From positions 1,674,001 through 1,738,000 of the forward strand of contig NZ_CP056087.1 of assembly GCF_001839655.2 (NCBI RefSeq): DNA of 64,000 bases. The letters run 5' to 3'. This stretch comes from Pseudomonas argentinensis (GTDB lineage Bacteria > Pseudomonadota > Gammaproteobacteria > Pseudomonadales > Pseudomonadaceae). Positions 38,477-46,342 of the stretch are shown one piece after another (the first letter of the stretch is position 1; each line of letters opens with the position of its first letter). The notes below the pieces were generated by a model, which searched no databases, was not told where the DNA came from, and saw only the letters and a list, made by a program, of their open reading frames with translations. The translations under genes and the position numbers were made by a program.

Positions 38477-38516
38477 TCTGGTCCCCTTTTCTGCACGGTC
38501 CCAAGGTCCAAAAGCG

Positions 38517-39357
38517 GTGATTCGGCTTGCGGCTGAACAAGCATTAGGGGCAACAGATCTCGGGCAGCAGTTGAATGCGTATGTGGCAGAGTTGCAATAT
38601 GTATTTGGTAAAAAAGTTGCAGAGAAAATTGAGAGTAGAGATCTCTTTGAAGAAGTGCCCAAAGATAGTCTTCTGATTGGTGGCGGTAACCTGATGGTTA
38701 GTATAATCACAGGTGCCCTGCCAACTGGTGGGAGGCGAGGCGGGACGGAAATATACGTTGCTCCGAAGCGAGGAGGCGGACTAGATGAAATTGCTCCGCC
38801 ACCTGGAAAGCCCAGCTCAGGTTTCAATAATGAGACAGCTCCAGCTGCTGGGAAAACTGAAAGTCCTTCAGTGAACACCGATGGCCTAGCCATTGAGCGC
38901 GTTCAGGCTGGTAGTAAAGGGAATTGGGATCGTGCGGTGAATGGCGAGTTGAAACCTCGTACTGCTTATGAGCTAAGCAATGGTCATGTCTACGTCACTG
39001 ATTCAGCAGGCAGGGTTTCGTCTGTTAGTGGAAAGCTTGACCTAAATAAAATGGATAGAAATAAATATCAACAGTGCCAAGTAGGACGCTGTGGAAACCC
39101 TGGTGATGATGGTGGCCATTTAATTGCTTCCAGCTTGGGGGGCAGGAGATAAGATTAATATTGTTCCTCAGGCGTCAACGTTGAACCGCGGTGATTGGAA
39201 AGCTATGGAGAACTCTCTACGCAAAGAGCTTGAGGCCGGAAAGAGTGTTAGTCTGAAAGTTGATGTAGACTATCCGGGTGGTAGTGTTAGGCCGAGTAGT
39301 TTTAAAGTCTATGCGATGATAGATAAAGAACTGAAGGTCTTTGACTTTGTTCAGTGA
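38517..39357 (+). pseudogene. Orphan CDI toxin tail with EndoNS_2-type nuclease domain, frameshifted
   Basis: A fragment without its own start or secretion domains; the frame is open from the RAYT right end. The N-terminal part (IRLAAEQALGATDLGQQLNA, then VPKDSLLIGGGNLMVS) looks like a CdiA/TpsA pre-toxin segment, followed by a Gly/Pro linker. The C-terminal domain has NGHVYVTDSAGRVSSVSG, then a GDDGGHLIASSLG motif, then DKINIVPQASTLNRGDWKAM, the signature of DNA/RNA non-specific endonuclease (EndoNS_2) toxins such as those of the YeeF type. The two halves are in different frames: the GGGGGG run at 39137-39142 has one G too many for continuity (or lacks two). The nuclease is followed by a YezG-like immunity gene. 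Confidence 0.8.
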
Positions 39358-39366
39358 GGTTTTGAT

Positions 39367-39690
39367 GTGAATACTGTTGAGGATGCATACGAAGAGTTGG
39401 CTCGAGGTATTGTCGACTTTGCCGCTGGCCGTTCATGGGAGCGGGCGTGCTGCAAGTGTGAGATATATGACAGGATGGCGAGCGCTACGTACTGGCTTGA
39501 AGGCTTTGGTAATATTGATAGGGACGCGTTTGGTTGGCCTGATTCCTCGATTAATATTGGTAAGGCTGCACTTTTTATTAGGGATGATATTCTTGCTGCA
39601 GGGGGGCAACGTATCTGGGGGCTAACCTTCTCACTGTTTCCAGATGGTAAATTTGACATTGAATATGATTATTCTAGGCCGAAAGAATAG
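39367..39690 (+). CDS. Probable immunity protein, YezG-like (DUF600) family
   Basis: A 107-residue acidic protein starting at GTG 39367, 9 bases after the nuclease frame ends, with GAGG upstream. The layout, an N-terminal helix (TVEDAYEELARGIVDFAAGR), a middle strand region and a C-terminal FPDGKFDIEYDYSRPKE, matches the YezG/DUF600 immunity family. YezG partners EndoNS_2 toxins of the YeeF type, which agrees with the nuclease just upstream. It is AT-rich like the rest of the patch. It may still protect against a related toxin even if its own partner is broken. Confidence 0.7.
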   Translation: MNTVEDAYEELARGIVDFAAGRSWERACCKCEIYDRMASATYWLEGFGNIDRDAFGWPDSSINIGKAALFIRDDILAAGGQRIWGLTFSLFPDGKFDIEYDYSRPKE

Positions 39691-39706
39691 ATATGGTGTT
39701 ACCGAA

Positions 39707-40030
39707 ATGACTATTGTGTATGATCTCTATGGTGCGGAAAAATCATGCCTTATGTTGGCGAGAGACGATGTGGAAAGAGCGCTGGGAGAGACCTTTGAGG
39801 AAAGGGATAGCTCTTATCAAGGTGGTACTTACTATATGTGGGGCAGGAATGATTCAGAGAATTTTGTTTTAAAATTGAATATTGATCCTTTTGACGGCGA
39901 TCCAGTGGAACAGAGCTATGCGAGCTATAAAGTTTTGCTCTATATAAACGCTACAAATCGTTCGGCTGATATAGAGAAACTGATTGGCCAAGGTGGTGGC
40001 TTTAAGTTGCTAAGGCATGAGGTTTTTTAA
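39707..40030 (+). CDS. Small immunity-like protein of unknown family
   Basis: A 107-residue protein beginning at ATG 39707 (MTIVYDLYGAEKSCLMLARD). An in-frame ATG upstream at 39665 would overlap the previous gene. Visible features are DSSYQGGTYYMWGRNDSEN and a C-terminal SADIEKLIGQGGGFKLLRHE. There is no signal peptide or membrane segment. Size, low GC and position after a toxin-immunity pair are typical of additional antidote genes in CDI loci. I do not recognise a named family and assign no biochemical role. Confidence 0.65.
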   Translation: MTIVYDLYGAEKSCLMLARDDVERALGETFEERDSSYQGGTYYMWGRNDSENFVLKLNIDPFDGDPVEQSYASYKVLLYINATNRSADIEKLIGQGGGFKLLRHEVF

Positions 40031-40139
40031 AGAGAACCAAGGCTAGTTGCTCCAAAAGATAGGCAATAGCGAGGAAAGGGGACAAATTTATTTTCTACCT
40101 GATTGGCTAAGCTGAAGGTCTCAACGGACGGAGGTCGTT

Positions 40140-40816
40140 ATGCCGAGGATGGGGCGGATTGTGTTGCCGAACTACCCACATCATGTGGTGCAGCGAGGGC
40201 ATAACCGGCAGGTGGTGTTTGCCGCTGAGCAGGACTATCAGCGCTACATAGCTGACCTACGCGAGTTGAAAGATGCGTTCGGGGTCAAGGTCTACGCTTA
40301 TTGCCTGATGACCAATCATGTTCACCTGCTATTGGCGCCTGGTGAAGCCATTGCCGGTTTGGGGCAGTTGATGAAAGCGCTGGCGGCGCGCGCCACCCGC
40401 TATGGAAAAGGGGACTATGGAAAAGGGGACAGATTTATTTTTAGTCTATGGCGACGGCTGAATAAATAAATCTGTCCCCTTTTTCGAACCCGGTTCGAGC
40501 CCGCATGGTTGCTGAGGCGGGTGATTATCCCTGGTCGAGCCATCGGATGCGGGTAACGGATCAGGCTGACAGTGATTGGCTGGACATGGATCCTTGCTTC
40601 GTCGCACTTGGCGATACGCCTGAAAAGTGTCGCATCCGTTACTCAGAGTTCATTCGCCAAGCCGTTCCATCAAGCGAAATTGATTTGATTCGTGCAGCAC
40701 TGCAGAGGGGACAGCTAACCGGCAGTGCTCGTTTCGTGGATGAAATAGAAAGAATCCAAGGACTGCGGGTTGAACTACGAGGTCGGGGCAGACCGAGGCG
40801 TAATCCCGGAAAATAA
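40140..40816 (+). pseudogene. REP-associated tyrosine transposase (RAYT, Y1_Tnp), copy 2, catalytic-Tyr segment replaced
   Basis: The N-terminus is intact here (MPRMGRIVLPNYPHHVVQRG, then YCLMTNHVHLLLAPGEA with the HUH pair). From 40404 to 40489 the 111 bases present in copy 1 (37 codons, including the YIELN catalytic-Tyr segment) are replaced by 86 unrelated bases that form a hairpin with element-like ends. This also shifts the frame. The C-terminal third resumes from 40505 (MVAEAGDYPWSSHRMRV) to the NPGK tail. It cannot make an active enzyme. Confidence 0.85.
40404..40489. repeat. Mini-hairpin with RAYT-like ends inside transposase copy 2
   Basis: AAAAGGGGACAGATTTATT (40421-40439) and its perfect reverse complement (40465-40483) enclose about 25 bases. 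The arms equal the terminal repeats of the surrounding element. A second GGGGAC box lies just left (40408-40414). It looks like a non-autonomous hairpin unit that replaced transposase sequence. Confidence 0.7.
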
Positions 40817-40885
40817 ATCTGTCCCCTTTTTCGGTCCCCTTTTTCTGACACGCAGCTAAATCAGTGAACCTGACCCATTAATCCG

Positions 40886-42277
40886 TCAGCGGCGACGCAG
40901 CAAACTGACCAGACCGATTAGCGCTAACAGCAATATCAACGCGGCCACCGCGCCCACCCCATACAAGCCGGCAGTACTCAGCAGCGGCTGCTCGACGCGC
41001 AGATAGCTCGGCTGCTTGAGCAACAGATTCAGCGCCGCATCGAGCTGGGCGGTGTGGATCTTGCGCAGCTCGGATGCCGGGTCGGCGAAGCGGCCCTCTT
41101 CGTAGCTGCCCAGGGAGCTCCAGTAGGTGTCGGCCAGGGCGCTGTTGCCCTGGGCGGTCCAGTTCTGGCGGGCGAGGGCGACGCTGCGCAGGCGCTCGAC
41201 GGTGGCGTCGTCCAGGCCGTCCCTGGCCAGGCGCTGGAGCAGGTCGTGCAGGCGTTGCCCGGTCTGCTCCACATCATCGCGCGCCACTTCGGCGCTGATG
41301 CTGAAGAAGCTGCTGCTGCCGTAGGCACTGCGCAGTACGGTGGGGCTGTAGGCCAGGCCGTGTTCCAGGCGCAGATCGCGGTACACCGCCCATTGCAGGT
41401 AGTCGCGCAGCATCTGCCAGGTGCCCTGGTCGAGTTCGCCGACCCAGGGCTCGGTGAAGATCAGGTTGACCTGGGCGGTGTCGCCGACCAGACCGGTGGT
41501 CAGTGTGCGCTCGGGCTCGGCGTGGCCGGTGCTTTCCGGCAGTTCGCGCAGTTCGGGCATCGGGCCGGGCGGCAGTTCGCCGAAGCGCCGTTCCAGGTAG
41601 GCGGGCAGGCGGCGATCCAGGTCGCCGACCATGATCAGAGTCATGTTGTTGGCCACGTACCACTGTTCGTGCAGGCGCTCCAGGGCCGCGACGTCCAGCC
41701 GGGCGAGGGAATCCTGCTCGGCGCAGGCCTGGCCCAGCTCGGCGGCCACCTGTTCGGTGGCGTCGTTACGTTTGCTCGAAGCGCCCAGCAGGCGCTGCCA
41801 GGCAGCGGGGTGTTCGCCATTCTCGTGAGCGATCACCCGCTTGGCTGCGTCGATGCGTTCGGCGGTAAATTCGGTGTTGAACAGCGCGGCGAGCAGCAGA
41901 TCGAGCGCCGCGCGCTGGTTGGCGGCCGGCACTTCGATGACGAAGGTGGTATCGCTGTCGCGGGTAAAGGCATTCCAGTCGCCGCCCAGAGCCTGCATGC
42001 GTTCTTCCAGGCCGGCTTCACCACTGTCGTCGATGCCGCTGAACAGCAGGTGTTCGAGCAGGTGCGGCAGCTCCTTGTGGTCGCAGTCGAACTGGTCAAA
42101 GCCGACCCCGACCACCAGGCGGATCGACACGTGGCCGCGCTCGGCGGTGGGCTTGAGGATCAGCTGCAGACCGTTGTCCAGCGGGTAGCCTTCGACCTTC
42201 AGGCGGTCGGCTGCCCACAATTGGCTGCACAGCAACAGACCCAGCAGCAGCGCCAGTGAGCGGGCCAAGGCCGGCAC
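40886..42277 (-). CDS. Membrane-anchored M16-family zinc metallopeptidase
   Basis: A 463-residue protein starting with GTG 42277, which overlaps the Na/Pi cotransporter stop by one base. A signal peptide (PALARSLALLLGLLLCSQLWA) is followed by an M16 catalytic domain with the inverted zinc motif HLLEH in ELPHLLEHLLFSGIDD (about 75) and a downstream Glu in RVIAHENGEHP. A second, inactive M16-like half follows. The C-terminus has one transmembrane helix (LYGVGAVAALILLLALIGLV) and a short basic tail (LLRRR), so the enzyme is held in the inner membrane facing the periplasm. The substrate is unknown. The single-chain size of about 460 residues is smaller than pitrilysin (about 960). Confidence 0.9.
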   Translation of the reverse strand: MPALARSLALLLGLLLCSQLWAADRLKVEGYPLDNGLQLILKPTAERGHVSIRLVVGVGFDQFDCDHKELPHLLEHLLFSGIDDSGEAGLEERMQALGGDWNAFTRDSDTTFVIEVPAANQRAALDLLLAALFNTEFTAERIDAAKRVIAHENGEHPAAWQRLLGASSKRNDATEQVAAELGQACAEQDSLARLDVAALERLHEQWYVANNMTLIMVGDLDRRLPAYLERRFGELPPGPMPELRELPESTGHAEPERTLTTGLVGDTAQVNLIFTEPWVGELDQGTWQMLRDYLQWAVYRDLRLEHGLAYSPTVLRSAYGSSSFFSISAEVARDDVEQTGQRLHDLLQRLARDGLDDATVERLRSVALARQNWTAQGNSALADTYWSSLGSYEEGRFADPASELRKIHTAQLDAALNLLLKQPSYLRVEQPLLSTAGLYGVGAVAALILLLALIGLVSLLRRR

Positions 42278-43920
42278 TACTCGCCACCTTCTTCGGCGAG
42301 CAGGGCACCGGTTTCGTGGCTGCCGAGTACGGCGTAGGCGCTTGCGCAGAACAGCGAGTTGAGGCGTTTCATGTCGTCGATCAGTTCCAGGTGCAGAGAG
42401 CTGGTTTCCAGACTCTTGACCACCTGCCTATGCAGACGTTCGACATGTAAATGCGTGAGCCGGCGCTCCTGGATGCGGAAGCGGCGCTTCTCGCGCAGCA
42501 GTTGGCGGGCGGCATCAGCGTCGGCGGAGAAGAACACCGACAGGCCCAGGCGCAGGTTGCCGAGCAGGCGTTCGTGCAGCGCGGTGAGTTCTTCCAGGCC
42601 GCTTTCGGAGAAGGCATGGCGCTGGGCGGTCTTCTCGTCCTGGATCTTGCCGAGCATGCGTTCGATCAGGTCGCCGGCCCGTTCCAGGTTGGAGGAAAAC
42701 TCGATGATCTCGGCCCAGCGGCGGCTGTCCGTTTCGCTCAGGTCTTCCTGGGGGACCTGGGCCAGATAGAGCTTCACGGCGGTGTACAGGGCGTCGATAT
42801 CGTCGTCGATACGGCGCAGGTCCTTGGCGAGAATCGGCTGGCTGCCGCGCAGGGCATCCTGCAGATGGCCGAGCATGGTGTCGACCAGATCACCGATGCG
42901 CAGGGTTTCGCGCACCGCATTGGACAGTGCCAGGCTTGGCGTGGACAGCGCCGTGGGATCGAGGTGGCGGGCCTTGGCGACGGCGTTCAGGTCCGGGCGA
43001 TCAGGCAGCAGCCAGTTGCAGAAGCGCGCCATCAGGCCCAGGGTCGGCAGCATCAGCAGGCAACGCAGGGTGTTGTAGAGCACGTGGAAGCCGATCACCA
43101 GTTCGGCCGGGTGCCAGTTCAGGCCGTCCAGCCAGTGCGCTAGCGGGTCGAGCACCGGAATCACCAGCAGCAGGCCGATCAGCTTGTAGAGCAGGCTGCC
43201 CAGGGCCACGCGGCGGCCGGCCTGGCTCTGCATGCTGGCGTTGAGAAAGGCCAGCACGCCGCTGCCGATGTTGGCGCCGATCACCAGACCGATGGCCACC
43301 GGCAGGCCGATCACCCCGGAGCCGGTCAGCGTGGCGGTGAGCAGCACGGCAGCCAGGCTCGAATAGGACACCAGGGCGAACAGCGCGCCGACCACCGCGT
43401 CGAGCAGCAGGTCGCCGGTCAGCGAGGCGAACAGCACGTGGATGCCCTTGGCCTCGGTGATCGGTGTGGCGGCGGCAACGATCAGCTGCAGGGCGAGGAT
43501 CATCAGCCCCAGGCCGATGGCCACGCGGCCAAGCTGGCCGGCGCGGGTCTGCTTGCGCGAGAGGAAGAACACCACACCGAGGAAGATCAGCAGCGGCGAC
43601 AGCCAGCTGAGATCGAAGGTCAGCACCCTGGCCATCAGCGCAGTGCCCACATCGGCACCGAGCATGATCGCCAGCGCCGGGGTCAGCGCCATCAGGCCCT
43701 GGCCGACGAACGAGGTGACCAGCAGCGCCGTGGCGTTGCTGCTCTGCACCAGGGCGGTGACGGCGATACCGGCCACGAAAGCCATCGGCCGCTTGCCGAC
43801 GTTGTGGCTGAGCACCCGGCGCAGTTGCGAGCCATATACCCGCAGGATGCCGGTGCGCACGATATGGGTGCCCCAGATGAGCAGGGCAATGGCGGACAGC
43901 AGATTGAGCAGCGTCAACAT
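42277..43920 (-). CDS. Na+/phosphate cotransporter family protein with C-terminal PhoU-like domain
   Basis: A 547-residue inner-membrane protein. The ATG at 43920 is chosen because AGGGAG lies 7 bases upstream; a longer frame to 44040 adds non-membrane sequence. Two Na/Pi-cotransporter repeats each carry the QSS signature (GIAVTALVQSSNATALLVTSFV near 60), with NIGSGVLAFLNASMQSQAGR in the second half, and about eight to nine helices. From about residue 350 a soluble helical PhoU-like domain follows (LRIGDLVDTMLGHLQDALRG onward to the C-terminus), as in YjbB-type proteins that export or balance phosphate. It forms an operon with the M16 peptidase. Confidence 0.93.
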   Translation of the reverse strand: MLTLLNLLSAIALLIWGTHIVRTGILRVYGSQLRRVLSHNVGKRPMAFVAGIAVTALVQSSNATALLVTSFVGQGLMALTPALAIMLGADVGTALMARVLTFDLSWLSPLLIFLGVVFFLSRKQTRAGQLGRVAIGLGLMILALQLIVAAATPITEAKGIHVLFASLTGDLLLDAVVGALFALVSYSSLAAVLLTATLTGSGVIGLPVAIGLVIGANIGSGVLAFLNASMQSQAGRRVALGSLLYKLIGLLLVIPVLDPLAHWLDGLNWHPAELVIGFHVLYNTLRCLLMLPTLGLMARFCNWLLPDRPDLNAVAKARHLDPTALSTPSLALSNAVRETLRIGDLVDTMLGHLQDALRGSQPILAKDLRRIDDDIDALYTAVKLYLAQVPQEDLSETDSRRWAEIIEFSSNLERAGDLIERMLGKIQDEKTAQRHAFSESGLEELTALHERLLGNLRLGLSVFFSADADAARQLLREKRRFRIQERRLTHLHVERLHRQVVKSLETSSLHLELIDDMKRLNSLFCASAYAVLGSHETGALLAEEGGE

Positions 43921-44100
43921 CACGCATCTCCCTGATACGCAGAATCGATCCCGGAGCCGGGATATGCCGATGACGGCGTTCGCTGAGGTGTGGTCACCAA
44001 CACCGCCGCCTCTTAGAGCTTGTTCATAATCTTTCAGCACAGGTTCGCCTTGAGGGGCGGGAGCGGCCGTTTGTTCCTACAAGATGGATTGGTAATTATC

Positions 44101-44152
44101 TGTGGGAGCGGGCCATGCCCGCGATTTTTCGCGCGCATGGCGCGCTCCCACA
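44101..44152. repeat. Pseudomonas-type REP hairpin
   Basis: TGTGGGAGCG (44101-44110) pairs with CGCTCCCACA (44143-44152), with inner GCCATGC/GCATGGC and CGCGA/TCGCG pairing giving one long imperfect hairpin. GTGGGAGCGGGC is a widespread extragenic repeat in pseudomonads. Its ends differ from the GGGGACAG ends of the RAYT copies in this window. Confidence 0.8.
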
Positions 44153-44382
44153 GTGGATTGGCGAATGGCTGCTATTGCCTTGTAGATGCCGCTACATACA
44201 GATCGCGAACAGGTTCTTACAAGCTGTAGTTGGATAAGCGCAGGTTGCCAAGCCAGGAATGGACCGCCGCCTGGCCGGCAGGCTGTGCGGTACGCCACGT
44301 AATCACCTCACCGTGTTGCAAGCCGCCGCCAATGCGCCTAGCATTCGCGCCTTCTCTCAACCGACAGCAAAGGAGGCACATC

Positions 44383-44424
44383 ATGCAGCAGCTGATCACC
44401 CTTTGCAGGTCGCGCCTGGCTTGA
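44383..44424 (+). CDS. Putative 13-codon leader peptide upstream of rtcB
   Basis: A very short frame, MQQLITLCRSRLA, with a near-perfect AAAGGAGG box about 7 bases before its ATG, the best ribosome-binding site in the neighbourhood. It ends 95 bases before the rtcB start. Good translation signals on so short a frame suggest a regulatory leader whose translation could alter the RNA structure near the rtcB start. It may also be chance; no homology can be judged at this size. Confidence 0.35.
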   Translation: MQQLITLCRSRLA

Positions 44425-44476
44425 TCGCATTCGCCGCTTCTCGTTAGCGGCGCCGCAACGCCCGGCCTCTGGCCTG

Positions 44477-44516
44477 CCAATCCGAACATCTTTGTGTTTC
44501 AACCCATCAGGATTGG
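44477..44516 (+). promoter_or_regulatory. Possible hairpin covering the rtcB ribosome-binding site
   Basis: CCAATCC (44477-44483) can pair with GGATTGG (44510-44516), whose GGA is the only Shine-Dalgarno-like sequence before the rtcB ATG (44520). Folding would hide the initiation site, so translation might depend on opening this stem. The loop is 26 bases, so stability is modest. Confidence 0.35.
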
Positions 44517-44519
44517 ACT

Positions 44520-45656
44520 ATGGGCACTTGCATTCGCAATTTGTCCGACGGCGCCGTATTGGTCGCCGCGGACGACACCTGGATCGAAGGAAAAGCGATC
44601 CAGCAACTCGAAACCACCGCTCGCTTACCGGGCATGCATCGGGTGGCCGGCATGCCGGATCTGCACCCGGGGCGTGGCTACCCGGTCGGCGCGGCATTCT
44701 TTTCCGTGGGGCGCTTCTACCCGGCGCTGGTCGGTAACGATATCGGCTGCGGCATGGCGCTATGGCGCACGGATATACCAAGCGCCAGGCTGCATCTGGA
44801 CAAGCTGGAGAAGCGCCTCGGCAACCTCGACCTGCCGCTCGACGAGAGCTGGCAGGAGGCAGTCGCCGGCTTCGAACTGCCGACCACGGGCCACGAGCGT
44901 TCCCTTGGCACCATCGGCGGCGGTAACCATTTCGCCGAGCTGCAGCAGCTCAACGAAAGCTACGACGACGAAGCCCTGGCGGTACTGGGCATCGAGCGCA
45001 AACACCTGCTGTTGCTGGTGCACAGCGGCTCGCGCGGCCTGGGCGAGGCGATCCTGCGCGAGCAGGTCGACCTGTTCGGTCACCAAGGATTAGAGGCGGG
45101 CAGCGAGGCCAGCAGCCATTACCTGAGCCGGCACGATGGGGCCCTGCAGTTCGCCGAAGCCAACCGCCAGCTGATCGCCCGGCGCATGCTCGAACGCTTG
45201 CGTGCCGATGGCGGAGTGCTGCTCGATATCAACCACAATCTGGTTTCGCCAGCACGTGTCGACGGCCTCGATGGCTGGCTGCACCGCAAGGGCGCCACGC
45301 CGTCGGACCAGGGCGTAGTAGTGATTCCCGGTTCGCGTGGCGATTACAGCTACCTGGTGCAGCCGATCGCCGATGAGCGCAGCCTGCTGTCCCTGGCCCA
45401 TGGCGCCGGGCGCAAATGGATGCGCAGCGAGTGCAAGGATCGCCTCGCCGCACGCTACAGCGTCGAGCAACTGAGCCGCACCGCGCTCGGCAGCCGGGTG
45501 ATCTGCGCCGACCGCGCGCTGATCTACGAGGAGGCGCCGGAGGCCTACAAGGCCATTGATTCGGTGGTAGGCGCCTTGCGCGAGGCTGGTCTGGTGCGTG
45601 TACTGGCGCGGCTGAAACCGGTGCTGACCTACAAGACGCGCGGAGGGTGCTGCTGA
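44520..45656 (+). CDS. rtcB: RtcB-family RNA ligase, PrfH-associated type
   Basis: A 378-residue GTP/Mn2+-dependent ligase that joins RNA 3'-phosphate or 2',3'-cyclic phosphate ends to 5'-OH ends. Conserved motifs are [28 protein letters not shown] (metal-binding Cys and Asp), [12 protein letters not shown] (metal His), [14 protein letters not shown] and [12 protein letters not shown], in which the His near residue 303 is the expected site of guanylylation. It is shorter than housekeeping RtcB (about 408) and is translationally coupled (TGATG) to prfH. This pairing marks the RtcB2-PrfH module that reseals 16S rRNA cleaved in the decoding centre. Confidence 0.93.
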   Translation: MGTCIRNLSDGAVLVAADDTWIEGKAIQQLETTARLPGMHRVAGMPDLHPGRGYPVGAAFFSVGRFYPALVGNDIGCGMALWRTDIPSARLHLDKLEKRLGNLDLPLDESWQEAVAGFELPTTGHERSLGTIGGGNHFAELQQLNESYDDEALAVLGIERKHLLLLVHSGSRGLGEAILREQVDLFGHQGLEAGSEASSHYLSRHDGALQFAEANRQLIARRMLERLRADGGVLLDINHNLVSPARVDGLDGWLHRKGATPSDQGVVVIPGSRGDYSYLVQPIADERSLLSLAHGAGRKWMRSECKDRLAARYSVEQLSRTALGSRVICADRALIYEEAPEAYKAIDSVVGALREAGLVRVLARLKPVLTYKTRGGCC

Positions 45657-46282
45657 TGATTCTTCTGCAACTCTCCGCGGCCCAGGGGCCGGAGGAATGT
45701 GCGCTGGCAGTGGCCAAAGGGCTGCTCAGGCTGCAGGCCGAAGCGGACGGCCTTGGCGTGACGGTGCGGGTACTCGAAGAGGAACCGGGGCCGCGGCGCG
45801 GCACCTTGCGTTCGGTATTGCTGGCGCTGGATGGCGAGCAGGCCGAGCGGCTGGCGGGTGACTGGACGGGCTCGCTGCAATGGACCTGCCCCAGCCCGTA
45901 CCGGCCGGGCCATGCCCGCAAGAACTGGTTCTTCGGTGGTGCGCGGTTCGCCGCGCCGGCACCGGAGCTGGCCGGTGAAATCCGCTTCGAAACCCTGCGC
46001 TCGTCCGGGCCGGGTGGCCAGCACGTCAACACCACCGATTCGGCGGTGCGTGCCACCCATGTGGCCAGCGGCATCAGCGTCAAGGTGCAGAGCGAGCGCA
46101 GCCAGCACGCCAACAAGCGCATGGCGCTGCTGCTGATCGCCCAGCGCCTCGCCGTGCATGCCCAGGCGCAGGCCGATGCGGCGCGGGCGCAACGTCGCGA
46201 TGCGCACTTGCAGGTGGAGCGGGGTAACCCGCGGCGGGTGTTTCGTGGTGAGCGCTTCGAGCCCATTGCCGATCGAACGTAG
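45656..46282 (+). CDS. prfH: Peptide chain release factor homologue PrfH
   Basis: A 208-residue release-factor-like protein. Its ATG overlaps the rtcB stop and has GGAGGG 9-10 bases upstream. The GGQ peptidyl-hydrolysis motif is in [20 protein letters not shown] (about 122-141). The codon-recognition domain of RF1/RF2 is missing. A basic C-terminal tail ([20 protein letters not shown]) would contact rRNA. PrfH releases the nascent chain from ribosomes with damaged decoding centres so that the neighbouring ligase can repair the RNA. That function is known for the family; here it is inferred from the gene pair. Confidence 0.93.
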   Translation: MILLQLSAAQGPEECALAVAKGLLRLQAEADGLGVTVRVLEEEPGPRRGTLRSVLLALDGEQAERLAGDWTGSLQWTCPSPYRPGHARKNWFFGGARFAAPAPELAGEIRFETLRSSGPGGQHVNTTDSAVRATHVASGISVKVQSERSQHANKRMALLLIAQRLAVHAQAQADAARAQRRDAHLQVERGNPRRVFRGERFEPIADRT

Positions 46283-46287
46283 GCGCA

Positions 46288-46323
46288 TAAAAAAACGGGG
46301 CCCTCAGGGCCCCGTTTGTTTTC
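46288..46323. terminator. Bidirectional rho-independent terminator between prfH and terC
   Basis: An 8-bp GC stem CGGGGCCC/GGGCCCCG (46296-46314) with a 3-base loop, with a run of A on the left and TTTGTTTT on the right. It serves the convergent prfH (+) and TerC (-) transcripts. Confidence 0.9.
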
Positions 46324-46342
46324 ACGCATCAAGTCGATCCGA

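Larger units (their letters stand above)
40075..40829 (+). mobile_element. RAYT-type element, copy 2, with 21-bp terminal inverted repeats
   Basis: Bounded by AAAGGGGACAAATTTATTTTC (40075-40095) and GAAAATAAATCTGTCCCCTTT (40809-40829), one mismatch in the left arm. As in copy 1, a second inverted GGTCCCC box follows the right end. Apart from a deletion at the start of copy 1 and the internal replacement described below, it is nearly identical to copy 1, so the two copies are recent relatives. Both are in the same orientation and bracket the orphan nuclease cassette. Confidence 0.75.
43921..44519. other. 599-base intergenic region between divergent Na/Pi and rtcB operons
   Basis: It contains a REP hairpin at 44101-44152, a short leader ORF at 44383-44424 and a possible RNA hairpin at 44477-44516, each listed separately. 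The rest shows no convincing coding frame. Both divergent operons must have their promoters here; I could not pick unambiguous -10/-35 pairs. Confidence 0.6.
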
